64,000 bases of DNA, taken from Paludibacter sp. GTDB taxonomy: Bacteria > Bacteroidota > Bacteroidia > Bacteroidales > Paludibacteraceae. The DNA lies in contig DAIDKM010000001.1 of NCBI GenBank assembly GCA_027450045.1, forward strand, positions 143,960 to 207,959, read 5' to 3'. The notes below the pieces were generated by a model. That model saw only the letters and a list, made by a program, of their open reading frames with translations. It did not search any database and had not been told where the DNA came from. This document shows, in pieces, positions 35,438 through 43,965 of this stretch (position 1 is the first letter of the stretch; each line of letters starts with the position of its first letter). The translations under genes were made by a program, and so were the position numbers.

Positions 35438-35472
35438 AAACAGAAAGGATGTCTGTGAGTACAAACATCCTT
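35438..35472 (-). terminator. Hairpin after the DUF4136 gene
   Basis: Arms at 35445-35452 and 35465-35472 form a perfect 8-bp stem, followed on the minus strand by TTCTGTTTTC. It lies 44 bases beyond the stop of the DUF4136 gene. The T-tract is interrupted. Confidence 0.6.
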
Positions 35473-35515
35473 AATAAATTGGAAACCACAAAGAGAAGAA
35501 ACTAACTCCCCTTTC

Positions 35516-36133
35516 CTACTTCTTTATAGAATGAACAGGAAATTTGGCAAACAACACTTCGCATGCCTGTTGCAATTGTGCCGGATCTTTGAGTTGCTGG
35601 TGCGATGGATCCAACACGGCGCTAACCGCTGCGGTGAAAAGATGCACCTCGCGCTTTGCATCAATCATATCCATCACAAGCACACCTTCTTTGTCGATTC
35701 TTGCCGTGGAGTAAGCCCTATATTCACGATCGCGCCAATAAGGAGCCCAACCATGCCAACGGAAATAACCCGGATAAAAGTAACGAACGCCACCCCAAGC
35801 AGGATAGATGTTGGTATTGATTGTAGCATTGCGCAACACCGTCAGTCCGACATCAATCAAGATAGCTCCATCGGAAGTTTCCGTAAAACCACGTTGAATC
35901 ATTTGCTGCCGAATGGCATTGACTATCCCGTTATAATCGGCTTCCGATATCTTCACTTTCCAAAGATTTACTTGCTTGTTTTGCAGGCCATAAGGCACAA
36001 ACGTAAAGGTTTTATACGATGCCATATCGGCATTGTTCAACACTTTGCTTGCCAACAAATGATAGGGACTGGAGCAAGCGGAAAGTGTTACCAACAAAAT
36101 TCCAAAAAGGAATAATATCACCGTCCTTTTCAT
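35516..36133 (-). CDS. DUF4136 family lipoprotein
   Basis: The 205-residue protein has a lipoprotein signal with lipobox LSAC (Cys20) and a DUF4136 domain (about 35-200). Features are SYKTFTFVPYG near 39-49, a second half starting with an Asp-rich strand near residue 93, and an aromatic patch (RYFYPGYFRWHGW) near 117-129. DUF4136 proteins are envelope lipoproteins of unknown function. It follows the DUF1573 gene on the same strand after 148 bases with no terminator in between, so cotranscription is possible. Confidence 0.85.
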   Translation of the reverse strand: MKRTVILFLFGILLVTLSACSSPYHLLASKVLNNADMASYKTFTFVPYGLQNKQVNLWKVKISEADYNGIVNAIRQQMIQRGFTETSDGAILIDVGLTVLRNATINTNIYPAWGGVRYFYPGYFRWHGWAPYWRDREYRAYSTARIDKEGVLVMDMIDAKREVHLFTAAVSAVLDPSHQQLKDPAQLQQACEVLFAKFPVHSIKK

Positions 36134-36281
36134 ACCGTAGAAATTTAAAGAAGAAATTTATTCCAAAAATAAGCCATTCTATGAAAAAATGTACAGCAAC
36201 ATGCACTATTTGATACCATTTAATAGTTAATGCAAGGGCTACTAAAATAGATTTTATCAAGGACTTACAAAGACACAAAAA

Positions 36282-37370
36282 TCATTTCACCGATTCCCAG
36301 CTTACATGCACCTGTGTACTTGGAGCAGAAGGTGCGTTGGTGATGAGATTAAGCGTTTCAAACTTTTGTCCGAGAGAAATACCGGAGGATACTTCTATTT
36401 TTATCGTCTCCGATTTTTGAGGTGCAATACCACGTTTTGGTAAATTGACCTTAATGCAATTGCAATCGGAAAAAGCTTTTAAGATCATCAAAGACGAAGC
36501 GCCCGTATTTTTTATCACAAAACTGCCGCGTTTCAGCGTGTTTTGTTTCACATTGCCCAGTTTTACTTCTTGAGGTATAATAGCAATAACAGGCGCATTT
36601 TTGCGTTGCTCAGGCGTTAACTTTGAAAAATCCTCCATGCGATTTACGGTCAACGTAAGTATATTGCCTTTAGAAGCTGCTACATTATTGTTGACAATCA
36701 AGTGCACTTCGTCGGAATGAATGCCCCAGTCGTGAAGCAACGAGCTATTCAGCGAAAAAATGACGGCAGCCTCGGAGTTTGGTTGCATGGTGGCAGGCAC
36801 GACTACGGCTTTCAAATAAGGTGGTAATTTGGCAATAGAGACAGTAATGGGCGATTTTGCAGTATTCAAGATCAAAATTTGTTCTGTTTTTGTTGCGTCA
36901 TTCGTTGCATTGCCAAAAGAAACATAGCGCGATTTCAAACGCAACGGTCCCATCACTTGCGGATAAGCCTGTTCTATGGTAACCGGTTTTGCATTCACTT
37001 GTCCCTTAATATACAGGGTTATTGGGTTATCGTTTGAATTGTTGTAGATAGTTATCGATTTGGTAAATACACCCGGGCGATTCACCGTGGAATAGGTCAC
37101 TTGAATCGTCCCATGTCCTCCGGGGGGAATTGGTTCTTTCGGCCAAACTGGAGTTGTACATCCACACGATGCAATTACCTGTTGAATTACCAAAGGGGCA
37201 TCCCCTTGATTAATAAACGTAAACTCGTGTGTTACCTTGCCAATCTCTTCGGGGACGGCGCCAAAACCGAACGATTTTTCAGCAAAAACAATGATGGGTT
37301 TTCCACGTTGCTGAGCCAAACAAAAGAAAGAAATCAACAGAGTGAGCGTTAACAAAGAAACTTTTTTCAT
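36282..37370 (-). CDS. Secreted DUF1573 protein with repeated Ig-like domains
   Basis: The 362-residue protein has a signal peptide (residues 1-19, FFCLAQ) and at least two DUF1573/ASPM-SPD-2-Hydin-like domains. The first (about 28-125) has CGCTTPVWPKEPIPPG and VTYSTVNRPG; a middle divergent one lies near 140-240; the last (about 265-360) has CNCIKVNLPKRGIAPQ. The paired Cys and PIPPG-like turn are the family hallmark. Such proteins are exported and abundant in Bacteroidota; function unknown. The gene has its own -7 element. Confidence 0.88.
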   Translation of the reverse strand: MKKVSLLTLTLLISFFCLAQQRGKPIIVFAEKSFGFGAVPEEIGKVTHEFTFINQGDAPLVIQQVIASCGCTTPVWPKEPIPPGGHGTIQVTYSTVNRPGVFTKSITIYNNSNDNPITLYIKGQVNAKPVTIEQAYPQVMGPLRLKSRYVSFGNATNDATKTEQILILNTAKSPITVSIAKLPPYLKAVVVPATMQPNSEAAVIFSLNSSLLHDWGIHSDEVHLIVNNNVAASKGNILTLTVNRMEDFSKLTPEQRKNAPVIAIIPQEVKLGNVKQNTLKRGSFVIKNTGASSLMILKAFSDCNCIKVNLPKRGIAPQKSETIKIEVSSGISLGQKFETLNLITNAPSAPSTQVHVSWESVK

Positions 37371-37421
37371 CGCAACTGTAATTTAGAGATTAAGAATATT
37401 GTTTCGTAATGGAAGTCGCTG

Positions 37422-37429
37422 CAAAGCTA
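37422..37429 (-). promoter_or_regulatory. -7 element (TAGCTTTG) for the DUF1573 gene
   Basis: Exact minus-strand match 52 bases before the start; no clear -33. Confidence 0.5.
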
Positions 37430-37580
37430 AAAAAAGAAAGGCTAAAAGCCATAAATATGAGGAATAAAAAAGGTTTATTCCAAATTCTCCTATTTATAGC
37501 AATTCATAGGATGAAATAGCGTCATCCGGAGAATAATCAGGAATTATTAGTGTGAAAATTTTGTCACTAACCTGCGACAA

Positions 37581-37648
37581 CCTGAAAACATTCGTAGAAT
37601 GCTTCTCGCAGATAGCAGCAGCCTGAAAACATACGTAGATTGCTTTTC
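37581..37648 (+). repeat. Imperfect tandem direct repeat, 41-base period
   Basis: Two 27-base copies starting CCTGAAAACAT (37581-37607 and 37622-37648) match at 24 of 27 positions, 41 bases apart, in the region upstream of yjbQ. Function unknown; could be a binding site pair or chance remnant. Confidence 0.6.
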
Positions 37649-37719
37649 ATAATCTTGAAGAAAAATTTTGTAACGCTATTTCCAACGTTTCAACCGACTA
37701 AACAGATTCAATAAATTTC

Positions 37720-37727
37720 TAACTTTG
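37720..37727 (+). promoter_or_regulatory. -7 element (TAACTTTG) for yjbQ
   Basis: Exact match 26 bases before the yjbQ start; no clear -33. Confidence 0.55.
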
Positions 37728-37753
37728 CAATTCACTTTTATGCAACATCAATC

Positions 37754-38164
37754 ATGGTTTTACAAACAGAATTTACTTTACGTGCCCGCAACAGAGGGTT
37801 TCATTTAATAACGGAAGAGATTGTGCGTAATCTGCCGCCTTTGCCGGAAACCGGTTTGTTGCAACTCTTCATTCAACACACGTCGGCAGCTCTGACAATC
37901 AATGAGAATGCCGATCCCGATGTGCAAACCGATATGGAACGGGTGTTCGACCATCTGGTACGCGAGCGAGAATCCTATTACAAACATACCCTCGAAGGCG
38001 ACGATGACATGCCGGCACACGCCAAAGCAACGCTGGCAGGCGTAAGTCTTTCCATCCCCATCACCCGTGGACGGTTGAATCTGGGCACATGGCAAGGCTT
38101 TTATCTTTGTGAGTTTCGTAATCACGGGGGCAATCGCCATGTTGTGGCAACGATAATCGGTTAG
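37754..38164 (+). CDS. yjbQ: YjbQ/UPF0047 family protein
   Basis: The 136-residue protein has the family signatures: IQHTSAALTINENADPDVQTD (His and acidic residues of the presumed active site, about 41-61), the HTLEGDDDMPAHAKA block (76-90) and the C-terminal GTWQGFYLCEFR. Length fits exactly. E. coli YjbQ has weak thiamine-phosphate synthase activity, hence the name secondary thiamine-phosphate synthase, but its real role is unknown. Local base composition is richer in G+C than the genes that follow. Confidence 0.93.
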   Translation: MVLQTEFTLRARNRGFHLITEEIVRNLPPLPETGLLQLFIQHTSAALTINENADPDVQTDMERVFDHLVRERESYYKHTLEGDDDMPAHAKATLAGVSLSIPITRGRLNLGTWQGFYLCEFRNHGGNRHVVATIIG

Positions 38165-38221
38165 AGACGATTGAAATAGATATGCGCAGAAGAGACAATA
38201 TGAAGTTTTATAAATAAAATA

Positions 38222-38229
38222 TATATTTG
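38222..38229 (+). promoter_or_regulatory. -7 element (TATATTTG) upstream of the MORN/TonB gene
   Basis: Exact match, about 125 bases of leader to the start at 38360. No clear -33. Confidence 0.45.
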
Positions 38230-38359
38230 CAGATAAATAGAGCAACGCGTTTATTGACTTTTTCTATGTAGGAAAAACGCGCTGTTACATATTAAACGAA
38301 GATGGAAATTCCCAAAAGACGACTTAAATAAAATCGGCATAAACTAAAAAATAATTGAT

Positions 38360-39118
38360 ATGAAACAAATTTTCCCTTTACTCATCATATTCCTTATCCA
38401 TACAGTTTTTGTTTTTGGACAGGATACTCTTTATTTTAATAACCATGAAAGAGTTCATGGGTTACAAGAGTGTAGTTATTTTTTGGTTGTTCAATGCAAT
38501 AAGGCCGACACATCTCGTGATTTTGTGAAAAGGTACACCAAAGCAGGCAAAATTAGTTATGAAGGTGACTTTTCACACAAAACAAAACGACCTATTGGAC
38601 AATACAAAGAATATTATCAAAATGGACAATTAAAGAAAAATATTCAGTACAATCTGGACAGTCATTTTAATGGACAATTATGTACGTATTGGAATAACGG
38701 GAAATCAAAGCGTATTGATACTTTTGATAATGGAATTTTGATGAAAGGGAAATGTTATACTTATGACGGGAAAGATACGATACATACTGATTATATTCAA
38801 ACACCTAAATTTGTGGGAGGTCAAACTGCTATGATTAAATTTATATCAGGCCAACTTCATTATCCAAACATAGCACAGAAAATGGGAGTAACGGGGCGTG
38901 TGATTGTTGGCTTTATTGTAGAAAAAAATGGCACAATTTCTCATGTTAAAGTTGTAAGGAGTGTGAATCCTGATCTGGATGCAGAAGCTATAAAAATCGT
39001 CAATAAAATGCCAAAATGGATACCTGGTAACATGGATGGAGATTCAATAAGAGTGTCTTACAAGTTGCCGATTTATTTTAAGCTAACCGACAATAGTGAA
39101 CACAAACAACCGCACTAA
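38360..39118 (+). CDS. Secreted protein with MORN-like repeats and TonB C-terminal domain
   Basis: The 252-residue protein has a signal peptide or anchor (residues 1-20, FVFGQ), MORN_2-like repeats (about 65-130: GKISYEGDF, GQYKEYYQNGQLKKNI, GQLCTYWNNGKSKRID) and a TonB C-terminal domain (about 155-245: VTGRVIVGFIVEKNGTISHV, DLDAEAIKIVNKMPKW). Such MORN-TonB proteins are common in Bacteroidota and are annotated as energy transducers, though without ExbB/ExbD or a long linker a real Ton function is doubtful. The region is AT-rich. Confidence 0.82.
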   Translation: MKQIFPLLIIFLIHTVFVFGQDTLYFNNHERVHGLQECSYFLVVQCNKADTSRDFVKRYTKAGKISYEGDFSHKTKRPIGQYKEYYQNGQLKKNIQYNLDSHFNGQLCTYWNNGKSKRIDTFDNGILMKGKCYTYDGKDTIHTDYIQTPKFVGGQTAMIKFISGQLHYPNIAQKMGVTGRVIVGFIVEKNGTISHVKVVRSVNPDLDAEAIKIVNKMPKWIPGNMDGDSIRVSYKLPIYFKLTDNSEHKQPH

Positions 39119-39295
39119 CTGTACGATTAATATATGATTAGAATATTGGCAATATTGGCATTTTCAACCTATTTGCCGTGTACTAAATGGCGTATCAGAT
39201 CAAATGGAAATAGGACTATATGCAAGAATTAATAATCAAGTTTCGATATATTTCGAACAACTCTCTCTTCCCTCATTATCTTTTTTAATTAAGCT

Positions 39296-39326
39296 ATTGT
39301 TTTCTATTGAAAATGCATTATATTTG
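39296..39326 (+). promoter_or_regulatory. Promoter (ATTG-N19-TATATTTG) for the coiled-coil gene
   Basis: The -7 TATATTTG (39319-39326) is exact; a -33 ATTG (39296-39299) with one mismatch lies 19 bases upstream. Confidence 0.65.
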
Positions 39327-39358
39327 CATCACCATTAATCACCTAAAACAATATTATT

Positions 39359-39790
39359 ATGGAAGCGAAAACTAGAGGCAGAAAACCAATGTCAGATGAA
39401 GAAAAGAGAGTAGCAAAGGAAATTGCACGAAAAAAAGTATTTTCAAATGAACCACATTTTCTTGCAAATGCATCTGAAGAAGAAAAAGGACTTTATTTCA
39501 GTTGTGATGATTTAGGAAAACTCCAGATGTTGCGTAAATTCAAAAAAGCAAACAAAGTGCAAATAATTAATGAAAGTCCGTTTGATGCATTGGTTTCATT
39601 AATCAATACGCTATCGAAACAGATTAAAAAAGATGTCGATTTGTTGGATAACCTACAAATTGATAATCTAAAATCAAAAATTGCTGAGTCTGGAAAGTTG
39701 ATTGATAGCGTAATAATGCTGAAATTACAAGAAAAGCGCGAAAAGCTACAAAGAGAATTGGAAGAAATAGAGAGAAAACTATCTAAATAA
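39359..39790 (+). CDS. Unknown coiled-coil protein with AT-hook-like N-terminus
   Basis: The 143-residue protein matches no family I know. The N-terminus (residues 5-10) reads TRGRKP, close to the AT-hook core, followed by a basic helix rich in Lys, Arg and Glu (12-30). A middle segment has ANASEEEKGLYFSCDDLGKL. Residues 75-143 are heptad-like (LINTLSKQIKKDVDLLDNL, then alternating Glu/Lys/Leu to the end), predicting a coiled coil. A consensus promoter precedes it and a strong terminator follows, so it is an independent, probably real gene. DNA binding is a guess. Confidence 0.75.
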   Translation: MEAKTRGRKPMSDEEKRVAKEIARKKVFSNEPHFLANASEEEKGLYFSCDDLGKLQMLRKFKKANKVQIINESPFDALVSLINTLSKQIKKDVDLLDNLQIDNLKSKIAESGKLIDSVIMLKLQEKREKLQRELEEIERKLSK

Positions 39791-39808
39791 CTGATTTTTT
39801 CCTAATTT

Positions 39809-39842
39809 AAAAAGCTATCTAAATCCATAGGTAGCTTTTTTT
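39809..39842 (+). terminator. Terminator of the coiled-coil gene
   Basis: A 12-bp stem (39809-39820 with 39829-39840, one G-U pair) with an 8-base loop ends in seven T. It starts 18 bases after the stop. Confidence 0.92.
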
Positions 39843-39950
39843 GTGCTGTAAAGTGCATTCTCTCTTCTTTTTTCGCGCTAAGTTATCAGAAAATCATTTT
39901 CGACAAAACGACGTATGTAAATACAAAGAGTTTGCAAAAAGCAAAAGGCT

Positions 39951-39983
39951 GTTGAGAATCTGTAAAAATCGATGCTATATTTG
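39951..39983 (+). promoter_or_regulatory. Promoter (GTTG-N21-TATATTTG) for the acetyltransferase
   Basis: The -7 TATATTTG (39976-39983) is exact; GTTG at 39951-39954 lies 21 bases upstream. It supports the start at 40041 rather than 39972, which would fall inside the promoter. Confidence 0.6.
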
Positions 39984-40040
39984 TGCAAGTTACCGTTGAG
40001 AAATGTTTGTTATTGCTCAACGATTTTGATCTACAAATAT

Positions 40041-40550
40041 ATGGAAAATTTAGAAATACGATTAGCCGATAAATCGGAGATGAATATAGGAGTCGCTTTA
40101 TTACAAGAAGCAGCTTTATGGTTAAAGGAGAAGAACATTGATTATTGGATAAATTGGCTTGACCCACATCATCCTAGTTTTAACTGGATTCGAGAAGGCT
40201 TTGATGCAAATCAGTTTTACTTTGTACTAAAAGATTCAAAGGTGGTAGGCATGTTCCGGTTACAATGGAGCGACGAACAATTTTGGGGTGTTCAGGAAGA
40301 TAATGCAGGGTATGTTCATTCTTTCACAACTGACAGACAGCATCAGGGACAAGGATTAGGCAGACAAATTCTGACACTGATAGAAAAGATGTGTAAGCAA
40401 AATCATAAAAGATATGTGCGATTGGATTGCGGGGCGCATATTGAAAAATTGTGCCAATACTATGAAAACGCAGGATTTGTTTCAGTTGGTGAAGTTGCGT
40501 TGGGCAAACATCGCTTAAGATTGTACGAAAAAGAATTAATTGAAGAATAA
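40041..40550 (+). CDS. GNAT family N-acetyltransferase
   Basis: The 169-residue protein has the acetyl-CoA-binding motif in RQHQGQGLGRQIL (about 98-110), preceded by GYVHSFTT, and a C-terminal YENAGFVSVGEVALG. The NWIREGF segment near 49 and the LADKSEMN N-terminus are typical of small Bacteroidota GNATs. The substrate is unknown. The frame extends to an ATG at 39972, rejected because it precedes the promoter; the ATG at 40041 is used. Confidence 0.87.
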   Translation: MENLEIRLADKSEMNIGVALLQEAALWLKEKNIDYWINWLDPHHPSFNWIREGFDANQFYFVLKDSKVVGMFRLQWSDEQFWGVQEDNAGYVHSFTTDRQHQGQGLGRQILTLIEKMCKQNHKRYVRLDCGAHIEKLCQYYENAGFVSVGEVALGKHRLRLYEKELIEE

Positions 40551-40645
40551 AACAGGAAGCCACTGAAACAAGCATTACTGGGTTCAGTGACATTCAAATA
40601 AAAGTGATAGAGTAATATTAAATCATCATGGCATTTCAGCAGAAC

Positions 40646-43600
40646 TTATTTATATTCTGCCCAATGTTGAATATCAATATCATCTAAACTCATTTTACAA
40701 AATGCTTTAATGAAAGCGCTTGCCAAACGAGCATTGGTAATTAACGGAATATTATAGTCAATGGCGCCACGTCTGATTTTATAGCCATTTGAAAGTTCTC
40801 GTTTGGTCAAATTCTTGGGTATATTGATCACCAGATCGAATTGCTTATCGGCAATCATCTTCATCACGTTATGATCGCCATCTTCATCAGGCCAATTCAC
40901 CTCAATGGCATTTACATCATGCGCTTCTAAGAACTCTTTTGTGCCATGCGTAGCATAAATGCGATACCCTTTGTTTTGCAACACACGACAGGCATCTAAT
41001 AAATCAACCTTCGACTTGGTTTCACCCGAAGATACCATAATAGTTTTTTCGGGAATACGATAACCAACCGACAACATGGCAGTAAGCAACGCATCATCGA
41101 AATGATGTCCTATGCAACCAACCTCTCCGGTTGAAGCCATATCGACACCTAACACCGGATCGGCTTTTTGTAAACGGGTAAAAGAGAATTGTGAAGCTTT
41201 TATGCCCACGTAATCAAGATCGAATGCCGATTTCTCCGGTTTCTCTGGATTCATACCCAACATAACCTGTGTTGCTAAATCGATGAAATTTATCTTCAAC
41301 ACTTTCGACACAAACGGAAAACTTCGGGAAGCACGCAAATTACACTCAATTACCTTAATATCGTTTTCTTTGGCCAGAAATTGAATATTAAACGGCCCTG
41401 AAATATTGAGCGACTTCGCAATCTCACGGGCAATGTGTTTGATTCTTCGCACGGTTTCCACATAGATTTTTTGTGGAGGAAACTGAATGGTTGCATCTCC
41501 GGAATGCACACCGGCAAATTCAACGTGTTCGGAAATTGCGTAAACCACAATATCTCCTTTATTGGCAACAGCATCAATCTCAATTTCTTTGGCATTTTCA
41601 ATAAATTCTGACACCACCACCGGATGTTCTTGCGAAACTTCAGTAGCCAATTTCAAAAATTCTTCCAACTCTTCCTGATTTGAGCAAACATTCATGGCTG
41701 CACCCGAAAGCACATAGGAAGGCCGCACCAAAACCGGAAATCCTACATTCTCCACAAATTGCTCAACACCTTGCAAGGATTTCAATTCTTGCCAACGCGG
41801 CTGATCAATCTTCAACCGGTCGAGCATACTCGAAAACTTATGCCTGTCTTCGGCATTATCAATAGAAGCAGCGTCAGTACCTAAAAGATGCATCCCCGCT
41901 TTATCCAATCGTACCGCTAAGTTATTCGGGATCTGTCCGCCAACAGAAACAATTGTTCCCATCGGATTTTCCAACTCCAAAATATCCATGACCCGCTCAT
42001 ACGTCAATTCATCAAAATAGAGCCGATCGCACATATCGTAATCCGTCGAAACAGTTTCGGGATTATAATTGATCATCACAGAACGATAGCCCTGTTTGCG
42101 GATCGCCGAAAGCGCGTTGACACTACACCAATCGAATTCTACCGAACTTCCGATGCGATAAGCGCCGGAACCAAGCACCACTACCGAACGATGATCGCCC
42201 AGATAGTGCATGTCGTTTGATGTTCCGTTATACGTAATATATAGGTAATTTGTTTGTGCAGGATACTCAGCAGCCAATGTATCAATTTGCTTTACAACAG
42301 GAGTAATGCCGCGTCGTTTTCGTTCTGTCCGTACCTCATCCGAGCGATCTGCCATATTCTCTTTTGCATCGAACAAGAGACGTGCAATTTGAAAATCAGA
42401 AAAACCGGTTTGCTTTGCATGGCGAAACAAGTCGTCGGGAGTAGCTGCAAAAGAGCCAGCTTGTTGCAGTTCATCAGCAACATTGACAATGTTTTGTAGT
42501 TTTTGCAAAAACCATATATCAATCTTAGTCAATTCGTGAATGCGTTCAATGCTATAACCTGATTGCAATGCCTGAGAAAGATAAAAAATACGCCGATCGG
42601 TTGGTTCTGACAAGGCTTTATCCAAATCATCTATTTCTAACTGTTTGTTGCCAATAAAGCCGTGCATTCCTTGTTGAATCATGCGCAACCCTTTTTGCAA
42701 TGCTTCTTCAAAAGTACGGCCTATTGCCATTACCTCACCAACGCTTTTCATACTACTCCCGATTTCACGCGAAACGCCATGAAACTTAGCCAAATCCCAA
42801 CGCGGTATTTTGCACACCACATAATCCAAAGCTGGTTCAAAGAAAGCAGGCGTTGTTTTGGTCACCGAATTTTTCAAATCGAACAATCCATATCCCAACG
42901 CCAATTTTGCAGCAACAAAAGCCAATGGATATCCGGTAGCTTTCGATGCCAAGGCCGACGAGCGACTCAAACGGGCATTTACTTCAATCACGCGATAATC
43001 TTCAGAATTGGGATCAAGCGCATATTGCACATTACACTCGCCTACGATGCCAATGTGTCGTACGATACGGATTGCCAATTCGCGTAATTTATGATATTCA
43101 CTGTTTGTCAAGGTTTGCGAAGGCGCTACTACAATGCTTTCTCCGGTATGAATACCAAGTGGATCGAAATTCTCCATGTTACATACCGTGATGCAATTGT
43201 CATATCGGTCGCGCACTACTTCATATTCAACCTCTTTCCAGCCTTTTAATGACTTTTCAATCAACAATTGCGGTGAATAATTGAATGCTTTTTGTGCCAA
43301 ATTCCGCAACTCGTCTTCATTATTACAAAAGCCACTACCCAAACCACCTAAAGCATACGCAGCGCGTACAATGATTGGATATTCTAAAGATTCTGCCGCT
43401 TTCAACGCATCGTCCAAATGTTGCACAGCAACACTTTTGATGGTTTTCACATCAATCTGATCCAGTTTTTTGACAAATAATTCGCGATCTTCCGTGTCAA
43501 TAATGGATTGAACAGGAGTTCCTAACACACGCAGATTGTATTTCTCCAACACACCGGTTTGAAAGAGTTGTACGCCGCAATTCAAAGCTGTTTGACCACC

Positions 43601-43900
43601 AAAAGCCAGCAACAATCCATCAGGTGATTCTTTACGGATCACTTTTTCTACAAAGAAAGGGGTAATGGGCAAAAAATAAATTTTATCAGCCACACCTTCC
43701 GATGTTTGCACCGTTGCAATATTGGGATTAATCAAGACAGTCTCAATTCCTTCTTCTTTCAATGCCTTCAAAGCCTGGGAGCCTGAATAATCAAATTCAC
43801 CAGCTTCTCCGATTTTCAAAGCACCGGAACCAAGAATTAATACTTTTTTAATTGGCAATGACTCATTTTCAATTGGGAAAACTTTATCTGTGAGCGTCAT
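40646..43900 (-). CDS. carB: Carbamoyl phosphate synthase large subunit
   Basis: The 1084-residue protein shows the internal duplication of CarB: two ATP-grasp halves starting near residues 17 (KVLILGSGALKIGEAGEFDY) and 565 (VVVLGSGAYRIGSSVEFDW), each with its own ATP-binding part. The C-terminal 140 residues form the allosteric domain with TMLSVGYRIPE near its start. It takes ammonia from CarA and makes carbamoyl phosphate for pyrimidine and arginine synthesis. carA lies 65 bases upstream on the same strand. The gene converges with the acetyltransferase. Confidence 0.98.
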   Translation of the reverse strand: MTLTDKVFPIENESLPIKKVLILGSGALKIGEAGEFDYSGSQALKALKEEGIETVLINPNIATVQTSEGVADKIYFLPITPFFVEKVIRKESPDGLLLAFGGQTALNCGVQLFQTGVLEKYNLRVLGTPVQSIIDTEDRELFVKKLDQIDVKTIKSVAVQHLDDALKAAESLEYPIIVRAAYALGGLGSGFCNNEDELRNLAQKAFNYSPQLLIEKSLKGWKEVEYEVVRDRYDNCITVCNMENFDPLGIHTGESIVVAPSQTLTNSEYHKLRELAIRIVRHIGIVGECNVQYALDPNSEDYRVIEVNARLSRSSALASKATGYPLAFVAAKLALGYGLFDLKNSVTKTTPAFFEPALDYVVCKIPRWDLAKFHGVSREIGSSMKSVGEVMAIGRTFEEALQKGLRMIQQGMHGFIGNKQLEIDDLDKALSEPTDRRIFYLSQALQSGYSIERIHELTKIDIWFLQKLQNIVNVADELQQAGSFAATPDDLFRHAKQTGFSDFQIARLLFDAKENMADRSDEVRTERKRRGITPVVKQIDTLAAEYPAQTNYLYITYNGTSNDMHYLGDHRSVVVLGSGAYRIGSSVEFDWCSVNALSAIRKQGYRSVMINYNPETVSTDYDMCDRLYFDELTYERVMDILELENPMGTIVSVGGQIPNNLAVRLDKAGMHLLGTDAASIDNAEDRHKFSSMLDRLKIDQPRWQELKSLQGVEQFVENVGFPVLVRPSYVLSGAAMNVCSNQEELEEFLKLATEVSQEHPVVVSEFIENAKEIEIDAVANKGDIVVYAISEHVEFAGVHSGDATIQFPPQKIYVETVRRIKHIAREIAKSLNISGPFNIQFLAKENDIKVIECNLRASRSFPFVSKVLKINFIDLATQVMLGMNPEKPEKSAFDLDYVGIKASQFSFTRLQKADPVLGVDMASTGEVGCIGHHFDDALLTAMLSVGYRIPEKTIMVSSGETKSKVDLLDACRVLQNKGYRIYATHGTKEFLEAHDVNAIEVNWPDEDGDHNVMKMIADKQFDLVINIPKNLTKRELSNGYKIRRGAIDYNIPLITNARLASAFIKAFCKMSLDDIDIQHWAEYK

Positions 43901-43965
43901 ATTGCTGAATTTTACTTTTTTAGTTAATCTATCACATTCCTGTGGAAGATATTTTCATGTTGAAC

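Larger units (their letters stand above)
37371..37753. other. Divergent region between DUF1573 gene and yjbQ
   Basis: These 383 bases hold the two divergent promoter elements (37422-37429 minus, 37720-37727 plus) and a tandem direct repeat (37581-37607 and 37622-37648). No gene is seen. Confidence 0.55.

Noticed and set aside
35531..36115. 194-codon open frame on the plus strand
   Set aside because: Antisense to the DUF4136 lipoprotein gene, which has a signal peptide and family match.
40561..40589. Terminator between the acetyltransferase and carB
   Set aside because: A 7-bp inverted repeat exists, but no T-tract follows on either strand.
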